Shown: positions 1 through 5,619 of the stretch, one piece after another
Layout: every line of letters begins with the position of its first letter
Numbering within the stretch: the first letter of the stretch is position 1
NCBI GenBank assembly: GCA_900554705.1
Contig: USIH01000067.1
Location: 1-10,531 of the forward strand
From: an uncultured Eubacteriales bacterium
GTDB taxonomy: Bacteria > Bacillota > Clostridia > Oscillospirales > Oscillospiraceae
Reading direction: 5' to 3'
Length of the DNA: 10,531 bases
The notes under the pieces: generated by a model
Told to the model about the DNA's origin: nothing
What the model saw: the letters and a program-made list of their open reading frames with translations, nothing else
Databases searched by the model: none
Program-made: the position numbers and the translations under genes

Positions 1-924
1 GCCGGCTCTTCGTGGTACTATCTGCGCTATATGGACCCGCACAACGATCGGGCGCTTGCCTCACCGGAGGCGCTTGCCTACTGGAGCCCCGTTGACTGGT
101 ACAACGGCGGCATGGAGCACACCACGCTGCACCTGCTCTACAGCCGCTTCTGGCACAAGTTCCTCTACGACATCGGCGTCGTCCCGACGAAGGAGCCGTA
201 TGCAAAGCGCACGAGCCACGGCATGATCTTAGGCGAGGGCGGTATCAAGATGTCGAAGTCGCGCGGCAACGTCATTAACCCCAACGACGTCATCGCGCAG
301 TACGGCGCCGACACGATGCGCACCTACATCATCTTCATCGGCGACTTTGAAAAGGCGGCTTCGTGGTCTGCAAATGCCGTTAAGGGCTGCAAGCGCTTCT
401 TGGATAAGGTCTGGAACCTTGCAGAGAGCGTTACGGATCCTGAGACGCGCTACAGCGCCGCGAACGAAGCGATCCTCCACAAGACCATCAAGAAGGTCAC
501 GAGCGACATTGACGCGCTCAAGGGCAATACCGCTTTGGCGGCGCTGATGACGCTGACGGCCACATTGTCCGACAACGGCTGCAATGCGGGCGAGCTGAAG
601 ACCCTGCTCCAGCTGCTCAGCCCCTTTGCCCCACACATTTGCGACGAGATCTGGCAGCAGCACGGCTTTGAGGGCATCTGCTCCGTTTCTGCGTGGCCTT
701 CCTATGAGGAAGAGAAGTGCAAGGACAACGAGGTGGAGATGGCGGTGCAGGTCAACGGCAAGCTGCGCGGCAGCATCCGCGTTGCGGCGGATCTGGATAA
801 CGACGCGGTGGTCGCGGCGGCGACGGCTGACGAAAAGGTCGCGCGCTTCCTCGAAAAACTGGGCGGCAGCATCATCAAGACGATCGTTGTGAAGAACAAG
901 CTGGTCAATCTGATCGTCAAGTAA
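1..924 (+). CDS. leuS: Leucyl-tRNA synthetase, C-terminal part (5' end outside window)
   Basis: This is the last 307 codons of a class I leucyl-tRNA synthetase, which charges tRNA-Leu with leucine in the cytoplasm. The reading frame is open from base 1, and the conserved AGSSWYYLRYMDP block that follows the editing domain is already visible there. The KMSKS signature that positions ATP lies at 247-261, within GGIKMSKSRGN. It is followed by the anticodon-binding helical domain (FLDKVWNLAE, then LLSPFAPHICDEIW) and by the small C-terminal domain with VNGKLRGSIRV. The protein ends in a normal way (NLIVK, TAA). The true start lies upstream, so the first ATG inside the window (31) is not the start. 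No terminator is seen between this gene and rpsU, so some read-through into rpsU is possible. Identification is secure from the motif order. Confidence 0.97.
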   Translation, partial: AGSSWYYLRYMDPHNDRALASPEALAYWSPVDWYNGGMEHTTLHLLYSRFWHKFLYDIGVVPTKEPYAKRTSHGMILGEGGIKMSKSRGNVINPNDVIAQYGADTMRTYIIFIGDFEKAASWSANAVKGCKRFLDKVWNLAESVTDPETRYSAANEAILHKTIKKVTSDIDALKGNTALAALMTLTATLSDNGCNAGELKTLLQLLSPFAPHICDEIWQQHGFEGICSVSAWPSYEEEKCKDNEVEMAVQVNGKLRGSIRVAADLDNDAVVAAATADEKVARFLEKLGGSIIKTIVVKNKLVNLIVK

Positions 925-952
925 AGAAAAATGAAGAAAAATAGAAGAAAAT
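925..952 (+). promoter_or_regulatory. Phased A-tracts upstream of the rpsU promoter (UP-element-like)
   Basis: Three AGAAAA(A)T units start at 926, 936 and 947, with A-runs at 927-931, 937-941 and 948-951. The 10-11 bp spacing puts all of them on one face of the helix, directly upstream of the -35 box. A-rich sequence in this position is known to contact the RNA polymerase alpha C-terminal domain or to bend DNA. The pattern is seen in the sequence; a role in boosting rpsU transcription is inferred. Confidence 0.5.
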
Positions 953-954
953 GC

Positions 955-983
955 TTGACATTTTCTTCGCCCCCCACTATAAT
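955..983 (+). promoter_or_regulatory. Consensus SigA/sigma-70 promoter of rpsU
   Basis: TTGACA (955-960), a 17-bp spacer and TATAAT (978-983) form a perfect consensus promoter. Transcription should begin near 990, leaving an untranslated leader of about 60 nt before rpsU. It is the only promoter in the window with both hexamers perfect, which fits a strongly expressed ribosomal protein gene. Confidence 0.9.
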
Positions 984-1009
984 GATTGTTGCCGAAAACG
1001 GCCCTGAAA

Positions 1010-1032
1010 GCATCCTGGATTGAGCCGGATGC
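1010..1032 (+). other. Leader hairpin just before the rpsU ribosome binding site
   Basis: GCATCC (1010-1015) can pair with GGATGC (1027-1032) around an 11-nt loop. The hairpin ends four bases before the GGAGGGAGGG binding site. Ribosomal protein leaders are often targets of autoregulation, but this stem is short and matches no leader motif I know, so it may be incidental. Confidence 0.25.
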
Positions 1033-1051
1033 GTCGGAGGGAGGGAAATCA

Positions 1052-1234
1052 ATGTCTGAAATCCGTGTCAAGGAGAACGAGTCTCTGGAAAGTGCTCTGA
1101 AGCGTTTTAAGAGAAGCTGCCAGAAGGACGGTGTGATCGCCGAAGTGAAGAAGCGTGAGCACTACGTCAGCCCGAGTCTCAAGCGGAAGCAGAAGTCCGA
1201 AGCTGCTCGTAAAAACAAGAGAAGAGGCTATTGA
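1052..1234 (+). CDS. rpsU: 30S ribosomal protein S21
   Basis: This 60-residue basic protein is bS21, a small-subunit protein that sits near the anti-Shine-Dalgarno end of 16S rRNA. It begins [21 protein letters not shown] and ends in a Lys/Arg-rich tail (KNKRRGY). The pattern and length match the Firmicutes family. The start at 1052 is chosen because the GGAGGGAGGG ribosome binding site (1036-1045) lies at proper distance and the family begins here; the frame stays open further upstream to 986, but that stretch is untranslated leader. The gene is monocistronic, with its own consensus promoter and a strong terminator 22 bp after the stop. Confidence 0.97.
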   Translation: MSEIRVKENESLESALKRFKRSCQKDGVIAEVKKREHYVSPSLKRKQKSEAARKNKRRGY

Positions 1235-1255
1235 TTTTCCGCATTCTCGAATTTT

Positions 1256-1286
1256 AGCGTCCTGCCTAACGGCAGGACGCTTTTTT
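1256..1286 (+). terminator. Rho-independent terminator of rpsU
   Basis: GCGTCCTGCC (1257-1266) pairs perfectly with GGCAGGACGC (1271-1280) around the loop TAAC, and a run of six T follows (1281-1286). It separates rpsU from the xdhC operon. Confidence 0.95.
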
Positions 1287-1288
1287 GT

Positions 1289-1317
1289 TTGCTTTTTCGA
1301 CCGTTGTGGGGTATGAT
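1289..1317 (+). promoter_or_regulatory. Promoter of the xdhC-methyltransferase-NTPase operon
   Basis: TTGCTT (1289-1294), a 17-bp spacer and TATGAT (1312-1317) lie directly behind the rpsU terminator and 25 bp before the first start codon. The ribosome binding site AGGAGGG (1332-1338) follows. Confidence 0.65.
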
Positions 1318-1342
1318 GAAAAAAACGAGGTAGGAGGGTGTT

Positions 1343-2311
1343 ATGAAACAGCTTACGGAAAAGATGATCCGCGCGATCGAAGCGGGGGAGAAGGTCGTCC
1401 TCTGTACGATCATCGCAAGCTCCGGTTCCTCCCCGCGCGGCGCGGGAACGCGCATGGCGGTGTTTCAGGACGGTTCGACCTGCGGCACCGTCGGCGGCGG
1501 AAAGGTCGAGATGATCGCCGCGCGCGAAGCGATGGAGATTTTTCAGACCGGAAAGACTGCCGTCCGTGCCTTCGGCCTTGCGCCCGAGCAGGTCAATTCC
1601 ATCGGCATGGTCTGCGGCGGCAATGTGACCATTTATTATCAGCTCTTGACCGCCGCCGAGCTTCCCAAGCTCTATGCCATGCGCACGGCGCTCTCGCAAA
1701 ATGCCAATAGCTGGCTCTACCTGCGCATTCGGGAGGGAAGCGTCGAGGCCTTTGAGATCCTTGACGCCGATGCCGCAGCGTCCGATCCCGAGCTTTTCTG
1801 TGCGCGCGCCGTGCTGCGCAAAGGAGAGCCGCTTGTCTATGCCGAGCCGCTCATGCGCGCAGGCCGCGTCTATCTCTTCGGCGGCGGTCACGTCGGGCAG
1901 GCGCTCGTGCCCGTCCTTGCTTCGGTAGACTTCCGCGTAACGGTTTATGACAACCGCAAAGAGCTTGTGAACGGGAACTTCTTCCCGCAGGCGGAGGAGG
2001 TCATCTACGGAAACTATAAGCAGATCAGCGTGACGCTGACGGAGAATGACTATGTGGTCATTATGACGCCGGGGCATCAGGGCGATTTCGACGTCCTCAA
2101 GCAGGTGCTGCGCCACAAGCTGCGCTATGTCGGCTGCATCGGCAGCCGTCATAAGATCGCAAGGACGCAGGAGCTGCTCCGTCAGGCGGGCATCAGCGAA
2201 GAGGTGATCGCCTCCGTCCATGCGCCGATCGGCCTTCCGATCCTTGCACAGACACCGGCGGAGATCGCCATCAGCATCGCCGCCGAAATGATCCGATGCA
2301 GGGCGGAGTGA
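1343..2311 (+). CDS. XdhC/CoxI-family molybdenum hydroxylase maturation protein
   Basis: This 322-residue protein has the two-domain build of the XdhC/CoxI family, which binds molybdenum cofactor and helps insert the sulfurated form into xanthine-dehydrogenase-type enzymes. The N-terminal XdhC_CoxI domain carries GSSPRGAGTRM (residues 28-38), GTVGGGKVE (48-56) and MVCGGNV (89-95). A Rossmann-like C-terminal domain begins at about 174, with a GGGHVGQ nucleotide-binding loop (180-186), then GSRHK (267-271) and the family's PIGLPI (295-300). Length is usual for the Firmicutes branch. The start has an AGGAGGG site five bases upstream. The stop TGA shares one base with the next ATG, so the downstream gene is probably translationally coupled. 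No hydroxylase, sulfurase or cofactor synthesis gene is visible here; the client enzyme must lie elsewhere. I cannot say whether the client is a xanthine dehydrogenase or a selenium-dependent hydroxylase. Confidence 0.92.
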   Translation: MKQLTEKMIRAIEAGEKVVLCTIIASSGSSPRGAGTRMAVFQDGSTCGTVGGGKVEMIAAREAMEIFQTGKTAVRAFGLAPEQVNSIGMVCGGNVTIYYQLLTAAELPKLYAMRTALSQNANSWLYLRIREGSVEAFEILDADAAASDPELFCARAVLRKGEPLVYAEPLMRAGRVYLFGGGHVGQALVPVLASVDFRVTVYDNRKELVNGNFFPQAEEVIYGNYKQISVTLTENDYVVIMTPGHQGDFDVLKQVLRHKLRYVGCIGSRHKIARTQELLRQAGISEEVIASVHAPIGLPILAQTPAEIAISIAAEMIRCRAE

Positions 2312-2991
2312 TGCAGAATTGGAGCCGCGAGAAGATCGAATTTGCCCGCGATGCAGACCTGTACTGCGGCTATTTCAAGCGTCTCGCGGCGCTCCTTTCT
2401 CCGTATTTCCCAAAGGACGCGCACCTGTGCGACGCGGGCTGCGGGATCGGCGGCCTGTCCGTGGCAATGGTGCAGCGCGGCTTTTTTGTGACGGCGGTCG
2501 ACCGAAACAGCGCGGTGATCGAAGAACTGGTACGCACCGCGCCGCCCAATGTGCGTCCGGTCTGCGCGGACATCCGGACGCTTGACGGCGTCTACGACGG
2601 GATGCTGTTTCACTACTTCGGCGGCACGGAACAGATCGTGCGTCTGGTGCGTGCGCACTGTCGCGGGACGGCGATCGTTATCCGTCGCAGCTGCGCCGAG
2701 CACCGTTTTTCCATCGGACAGACACAGAACTGCCACCGCACGGACGATATGCCGCGCGTGCTGCGGAGCATTCCTCATGAAAAACAAACGCTGTCCATAG
2801 AGTTTGGACAGCCGTTCCGCACGATGACCGAGGCAATGCGATTTTTCACGTTATATAACAATAGCACGACACCGCCGGAGGAAAAGGCCGTTGCCGCGCG
2901 GCTCATTGCGACCGGACGCGACGATTTCCCCCTGTATTTTCCGCAGCTGCGCACGATGAACCTTTATGTCTTTCGGAGTGATGCAATATGA
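2311..2991 (+). CDS. Class I SAM-dependent methyltransferase, substrate unknown
   Basis: This 226-residue protein is a Rossmann-fold methyltransferase. Motif I, LCDAGCGIGGLS (residues 39-50), binds S-adenosylmethionine; the acidic end of strand 2 is VDRN (63-66), and CADI (85-88) matches motif III. The C-terminal half is not a standard small-molecule methyltransferase cap that I recognise; it has several Cys and His residues (Cys128, His131, Cys141, His142) and ends in strand-like segments. The start at 2311 overlaps the xdhC stop by one base. An in-frame ATG at 2296 is possible, but it lies inside xdhC and lacks a binding site. The stop overlaps the next start as ATGA. The setting between an XdhC protein and a small NTPase suggests a part in cofactor or metal-enzyme maturation, which is inference. 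It resembles methyltransferases I recall from molybdenum hydroxylase regions of anaerobes, but I cannot confirm that. Confidence 0.8.
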   Translation: MQNWSREKIEFARDADLYCGYFKRLAALLSPYFPKDAHLCDAGCGIGGLSVAMVQRGFFVTAVDRNSAVIEELVRTAPPNVRPVCADIRTLDGVYDGMLFHYFGGTEQIVRLVRAHCRGTAIVIRRSCAEHRFSIGQTQNCHRTDDMPRVLRSIPHEKQTLSIEFGQPFRTMTEAMRFFTLYNNSTTPPEEKAVAARLIATGRDDFPLYFPQLRTMNLYVFRSDAI

Positions 2992-3509
2992 ACATCGTCA
3001 TTAACGGACACAGCGGAAGCGGCAAAAGCACCGCGATCCGCCGCATTCTCTGCGCCCTACAGGAAACGCCATATGGTTTTTGGACGGAAAAGCTGCCCTT
3101 TGGGAGCAATGCGCCGGTCTACCTGCATCCCTGCCGTTTGCCCCTTGCCTATACGGAAGAAAACCGGATCGGCTTTTGTCGGGAGTGTCACGCGCAGGCA
3201 GAACCGGCGGTGTTTGAGTCGGTGGGCGTTGCCGCGCTTTCCGATATTCCGCGCGGCGCGCTCGTGCTCATGGATGAGGTCGGCGTGATGGAGCGGGACG
3301 CGGCGGAATTTCAAAGAGCCGTGTTCCGCATTTTGGACGGGGACTACCGCGTCCTTGTTGCCGTGCGCGACCGCTCCACGCCGCTGCTCGATGCGATCCG
3401 CTCGCACCCGAAGAGCCTGCTCGCGGACGCGCCGGAGGCAAACACGCCGGACTTTCTGGCCAAGGCGCTGCGCCTTTTCACGCAGACGCGGGACGCCATG
3501 CAAGAATGA
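2988..3509 (+). CDS. Small P-loop NTPase, THEP1-like (nucleoside-triphosphatase family)
   Basis: This 173-residue protein has a Walker A loop at the very N-terminus, GHSGSGKST (residues 7-15), followed by the YGFWTEK segment (29-35), where THEP1-type NTPases usually have GFYT. The Walker B strand with its neighbouring acidic residue is ALVLMDEVGVME (91-102). This order and the size match the NTPase_1/THEP1 family, whose members hydrolyse NTPs in vitro and whose cellular role is largely unknown. A CxxCH motif (Cys64, Cys67, His68) in the middle could bind a metal. The start overlaps the previous stop as ATGA, with GGAG about ten bases upstream. In this operon it could be a GTP/ATP-driven chaperone for cofactor insertion, by analogy with MobB-like or nickel-insertase NTPases; that is inference. 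The last 32 bases overlap the opposing Nudix gene, and no terminator separates them. Confidence 0.78.
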   Translation: MNIVINGHSGSGKSTAIRRILCALQETPYGFWTEKLPFGSNAPVYLHPCRLPLAYTEENRIGFCRECHAQAEPAVFESVGVAALSDIPRGALVLMDEVGVMERDAAEFQRAVFRILDGDYRVLVAVRDRSTPLLDAIRSHPKSLLADAPEANTPDFLAKALRLFTQTRDAMQE

Positions 3510-3942
3510 GATCTCGATGCGTGATAACAAGGTCGAGCGTGCGCAGCTCTTCATAGGAGAAAAAGCGCAGCGCGCCCGATTCGCGGCTTAGCTGCAACCG
3601 CGGCTCTTGCGTCAGTACCGCCCGAAAGAGCACGATCAGCATTTTCCAAACGGTGCCGTCGCGATAGGCGGCGATGCGCTCGCCGTCGCACAGGCCGAGG
3701 CAGGTAAACGAGGACTCCGGCAGCACGATCCCCGTTTCCTCCCGAAGTTCGCGCGCGATGCCGTGCACCTCGCGCTCACCGTCACAAAGGCGGCCGCCGA
3801 TCAGCCCCCATTGGCCGCAGTCCCAGCGCTGCTCCAAGAGGAGACGCCCGTCCCATTCCAGATAGACGTTCGTCCCGATGTGAATGGGGCTGTTTGGCTT
3901 TGGCGCGGACGGGTCGTTGCAATAATACGTGGCAATGTGCAT
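3478..3942 (-). CDS. Nudix hydrolase (154 aa)
   Basis: This protein carries a complete Nudix box: Gx5E in GRLCDGE followed by RELREETGI, spaced exactly as in the consensus GX5EX7REUXEEXGU. Nudix enzymes cleave nucleoside diphosphates linked to another group, using Mg2+ held by the REXXEE helix. The start at 3942 (MHIATYYCND) is chosen because GGAGG lies seven bases before it; a longer frame reaches 4029 but runs into promoter-like and tRNA-proximal sequence. WDCGQWGLIGG just before the box is the usual lead-in strand, and the C-terminal FFSYEELRTL is typical of ADP-ribose or (d)NTP pyrophosphatase-like members. The substrate cannot be told from the sequence. The gene runs against the xdhC operon and overlaps its last gene by 32 bp. 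No clear promoter was found on this strand. Confidence 0.9.
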   Translation of the reverse strand: MHIATYYCNDPSAPKPNSPIHIGTNVYLEWDGRLLLEQRWDCGQWGLIGGRLCDGEREVHGIARELREETGIVLPESSFTCLGLCDGERIAAYRDGTVWKMLIVLFRAVLTQEPRLQLSRESGALRFFSYEELRTLDLVITHRDLILAWRPASA

Positions 3943-3979
3943 TTTGTATCCTCCGGTGTGAAAAAAGTAAAAAAAAGAC

Positions 3980-4008
3980 TTGCAAATTAGCGGAAGCTGT
4001 GGTACTAT
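3980..4008 (+). promoter_or_regulatory. Promoter of tRNA-Pro
   Basis: TTGCAA (3980-3985), a 17-bp spacer and TACTAT (4003-4008) lie 21 bp before the mature tRNA 5' end. A-rich sequence (3961-3978) stands directly upstream of the -35 box. Confidence 0.7.
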
Positions 4009-4029
4009 ATCTGAGCGCAAAGGGAACAT

Positions 4030-4106
4030 CCGGGTGTAGCGAAGTTTGGTATCGCGCTTGAATGGGGTTCAAGAGGCCGCTGGTTCGAATCCAGTCACTC
4101 GGACCA
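4030..4106 (+). tRNA. tRNA-Pro, anticodon GGG
   Basis: All four arms fold. The acceptor stem CCGGGTG (4030-4036) pairs with CACTCGG (4096-4102), including one G-T. The D stem is GCGA/TCGC, the anticodon stem CTTGA/TCAAG and the T stem GCTGG/CCAGT with a TTCGAAT loop. The seven-base anticodon loop ATGGGGT (4062-4068) places GGG at 4064-4066, reading CCC/CCU proline codons, with the G37 typical of tRNA-Pro. The discriminator is A4103 and CCA is encoded (4104-4106). It stands alone with its own promoter and terminator. Confidence 0.95.
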
Positions 4107-4110
4107 TCCG

Positions 4111-4146
4111 AAAACCGTTGAAAACACTACGTTTTCAGCGGTTTTT
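4111..4146 (+). terminator. Terminator after tRNA-Pro, able to act in both directions
   Basis: A 15-bp stem (4111-4125 with 4131-4145, one G-T pair) closes on the loop ACTAC. The plus strand continues into a T-run (4141-4146). Because the arm starts with AAAA and ends with TTTT, the minus strand also reads as stem plus U-tract, so it could end transcripts from the orphan minus-strand promoter at 4222-4251. Confidence 0.9.
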
Positions 4147-4215
4147 CTATTTGTTGCGGGTGCAGAATGGTATCATCCGACGGTGCAACAAGGTGGTAAT
4201 TCCTATGGTCTCACC
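4111..4215 (-). ncRNA. Candidate small RNA from an orphan minus-strand promoter
   Basis: The minus strand has TTGACT (4251-4246), an 18-bp spacer and TACAAT (4227-4222), so transcription would start near 4215. No reading frame of note lies downstream. The transcript would run about 105 nt into the bidirectional hairpin at 4111-4146. Within it, TTGTTGC (4151-4157) and GCAACAA (4185-4191) form a 7-bp inverted repeat. I recognise no known RNA family. Both ends are predicted from sequence only, so this is a candidate. Confidence 0.3.
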
Positions 4216-4221
4216 GCATTT

Positions 4222-4251
4222 ATTGTATCATCAACTTGCGGGAAAAGTCAA
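4222..4251 (-). promoter_or_regulatory. Orphan minus-strand promoter in the tRNA-macro gap
   Basis: TTGACT and TACAAT each match the SigA consensus at five of six bases and are 18 bp apart. It points away from the macro gene and towards the tRNA terminator. Nothing protein-coding lies in its path. Confidence 0.45.
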
Positions 4252-4287
4252 CGCGGGAAGCGTTCGAATGTATTGCCGCCTGAAAAC

Positions 4288-4316
4288 TTGCAATTGGGCG
4301 GTGCGTGCTTTATAAT
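4288..4316 (+). promoter_or_regulatory. Promoter of the macro-domain gene
   Basis: TTGCAA (4288-4293), a 17-bp spacer and a perfect TATAAT (4311-4316). The transcript should start near 4323, giving a leader of about 25 nt that contains the GGAGGT binding site (4335-4340). Confidence 0.8.
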
Positions 4317-4348
4317 ATAAAAAACGACGCAGTCGGAGGTGAAATGCA

Positions 4349-5377
4349 GTGCCCTTTGAGATCATCAGAGACGATATTACAAAGGTGAGGGCGGATGCGA
4401 TCGTTAATTCGGCCAACCCGCAGCCGTGCATCGGCGGCGGTGCGGAGCAGGCGATCTATGCCGCGGCCGGAGCGGAAAAACTGCTCGTGCAGAGGAAAAA
4501 GCTCGGGGAGATTGCGGCGGGACAGGCGGCCTATACCAAGGCTTACGCCCTTTCGGCCAAGTATCTTATCCATACGGTGGCTCCGCGATGGGTCGACGGT
4601 CGCCACGGCGAGCGGGACACCCTGCGCGCCTGCTACGAAAGCACGCTTGCCCTCGCAGCGGCGTTGAAGTGTGAAAGCGTTGCCTTCTCCCTCATTGCCT
4701 CCGGCTCCTATGGCTTTCCGAAGGGCGAGGCGCTCAATATCGCGCTCTCGGAGATCGGAAGGTTCCTGCTGACGCATGAAATGCGGGTGATCCTTGTCGT
4801 GCTGGACAGGGGAGCGCTGGAGCTGGCCGAGGGTCTGGTCGGCGGGATCGAGCGGTACATCGACGAGCATGAAGCATCCCTGCTGTGCGAGGCGGAGTAC
4901 GGCGGAAGGGCAAACAGGGGCATTAGCGCCTCTATGCCGATGCCGTGTGCCATGCAAACCGAGACCGCCGCACCGAAACGCGGCGCGCGGACGGCGCGCG
5001 TGTCGACCAAAACGCTGGACGAGGTTGTGAGAGGCAGGGGAGAGACGTTTCAGCAGCGGCTGTTCCGCCTGATCGACGAGAGCGGCATGGACGACGTAGC
5101 GGTTTATAAAAAGGCGAATATCGACCGAAAGCTCTTCTCCCGCATCCGCAGCAAAAAGGACTACACGCCCAAAAAGAAAACGGCGGTGGCTTTTGCCATC
5201 GCGTTAGAGCTGGATCTTCCGACGACGCTGGATCTCCTTGCCCGCGCGGAGATCGCCTTTTCCCCCAGCAATCAGTTTGACCTGATCGTGGAGTATTTCA
5301 TCACCCACCGGATCTATGATATTTTTGAAATTAACGCGGCGCTGTTCAAATACGGCCAGCCGATTTTAGGAGAATAG
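4349..5377 (+). CDS. Macro domain protein fused to a C-terminal helical, HTH-like domain
   Basis: The first 175 or so residues form a macro domain, the fold that binds ADP-ribose and often removes it or hydrolyses O-acetyl-ADP-ribose. Visible marks are DAIVNSAN (16-23), the GGG loop (29-31), HTVAPRW (75-81) and the phosphate loop SGSYGFP (118-124). After a linker of low complexity (about 180-230) comes a second domain of about 110 residues, with FQQRLFRLIDESGMDDVAVY (234-253), the basic DRKLFSRIRSKKDY (259-272) and a leucine-rich helical tail. It resembles a XRE-like helix-turn-helix, but I cannot assign a family. The start is GTG at 4349, eight bases after GGAGGT (4335-4340). An ATG at 4344 lies nearer the binding site but opens only a 14-codon frame ending at 4388. 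The fusion suggests ADP-ribose sensing coupled to nucleic acid or protein binding, which is inference. Confidence 0.88.
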   Translation: MPFEIIRDDITKVRADAIVNSANPQPCIGGGAEQAIYAAAGAEKLLVQRKKLGEIAAGQAAYTKAYALSAKYLIHTVAPRWVDGRHGERDTLRACYESTLALAAALKCESVAFSLIASGSYGFPKGEALNIALSEIGRFLLTHEMRVILVVLDRGALELAEGLVGGIERYIDEHEASLLCEAEYGGRANRGISASMPMPCAMQTETAAPKRGARTARVSTKTLDEVVRGRGETFQQRLFRLIDESGMDDVAVYKKANIDRKLFSRIRSKKDYTPKKKTAVAFAIALELDLPTTLDLLARAEIAFSPSNQFDLIVEYFITHRIYDIFEINAALFKYGQPILGE

Positions 5378-5619
5378 GTAAGCAAAAGACAGGTGGTTTG
5401 CCACGTGCCGATAAGACAGCAAGTGTCTCGATGTAGAGTAAGCGCGCCACTGTACGAATTGAAAAATCAGGTTTTAGGCACGAAATGTTGGCGCTTCACG
5501 GCGATAACTTTCGCCACGCTGGTTGCCTGTTTGCTCGATATGGATAGCGGTTGCGTTGTGGTTCAGCGACAACAGTATAATCGACATTGACGGAGGGACA
5601 ACGAAATGGAGAAGGAACC
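5378..5619. other. Gap of 242 bp with no convincing gene
   Basis: No frame here has a ribosome binding site and a recognisable product. A TATAAT (5576-5581) with TTGCGT 19 bp upstream (5551-5556) could serve the following Nudix gene, and GTTGT/ACAAC (5555-5559, 5569-5573) flank the spacer as a short inverted repeat. A 37-codon minus-strand frame (5587-5474) and a 65-codon plus-strand frame (5393-5590) mirror each other over the same bases. Base composition changes across this stretch from GC-rich to more AT-rich, so it may be the edge of an acquired segment. Confidence 0.4.
5551..5581 (+). promoter_or_regulatory. Possible promoter of the Nudix-HAD pair
   Basis: TATAAT (5576-5581) is perfect, but the best -35 candidate, TTGCGT (5551-5556), is 19 bp away. 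It lies 38 bp before the start codon at 5620. Confidence 0.4.

Noticed and set aside
229..1071. A 280-codon minus-strand frame opposite leuS
   Set aside because: It overlaps an unmistakable leucyl-tRNA synthetase and crosses the rpsU promoter and leader; no recognisable domain.
1049..2221. A 390-codon open frame on the minus strand opposite xdhC and rpsU, longer than xdhC itself
   Set aside because: It is a by-product of high third-position GC. It has no ribosome binding site, the composition is odd, and the plus-strand genes have clear family motifs.
4030..4106. tRNA-Pro as an integration site for a mobile element
   Set aside because: No repeat of the tRNA 3' end was found further along the window and no integrase is present, so there is no evidence of integration here.
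4147..4287. A possible T-box or other riboswitch upstream of the macro gene
   Set aside because: AAGGTGGTAATTCC (about 4190) only loosely recalls a T-box bulge, it stands upstream of the macro promoter, and the downstream gene is not an amino-acid gene.
5393..5590. A 65-codon plus-strand frame and a 37-codon minus-strand frame (5587-5474) in the gap before the Nudix-HAD pair
   Set aside because: Neither has a ribosome binding site or a recognised product. They mirror each other, so at most one could be real.
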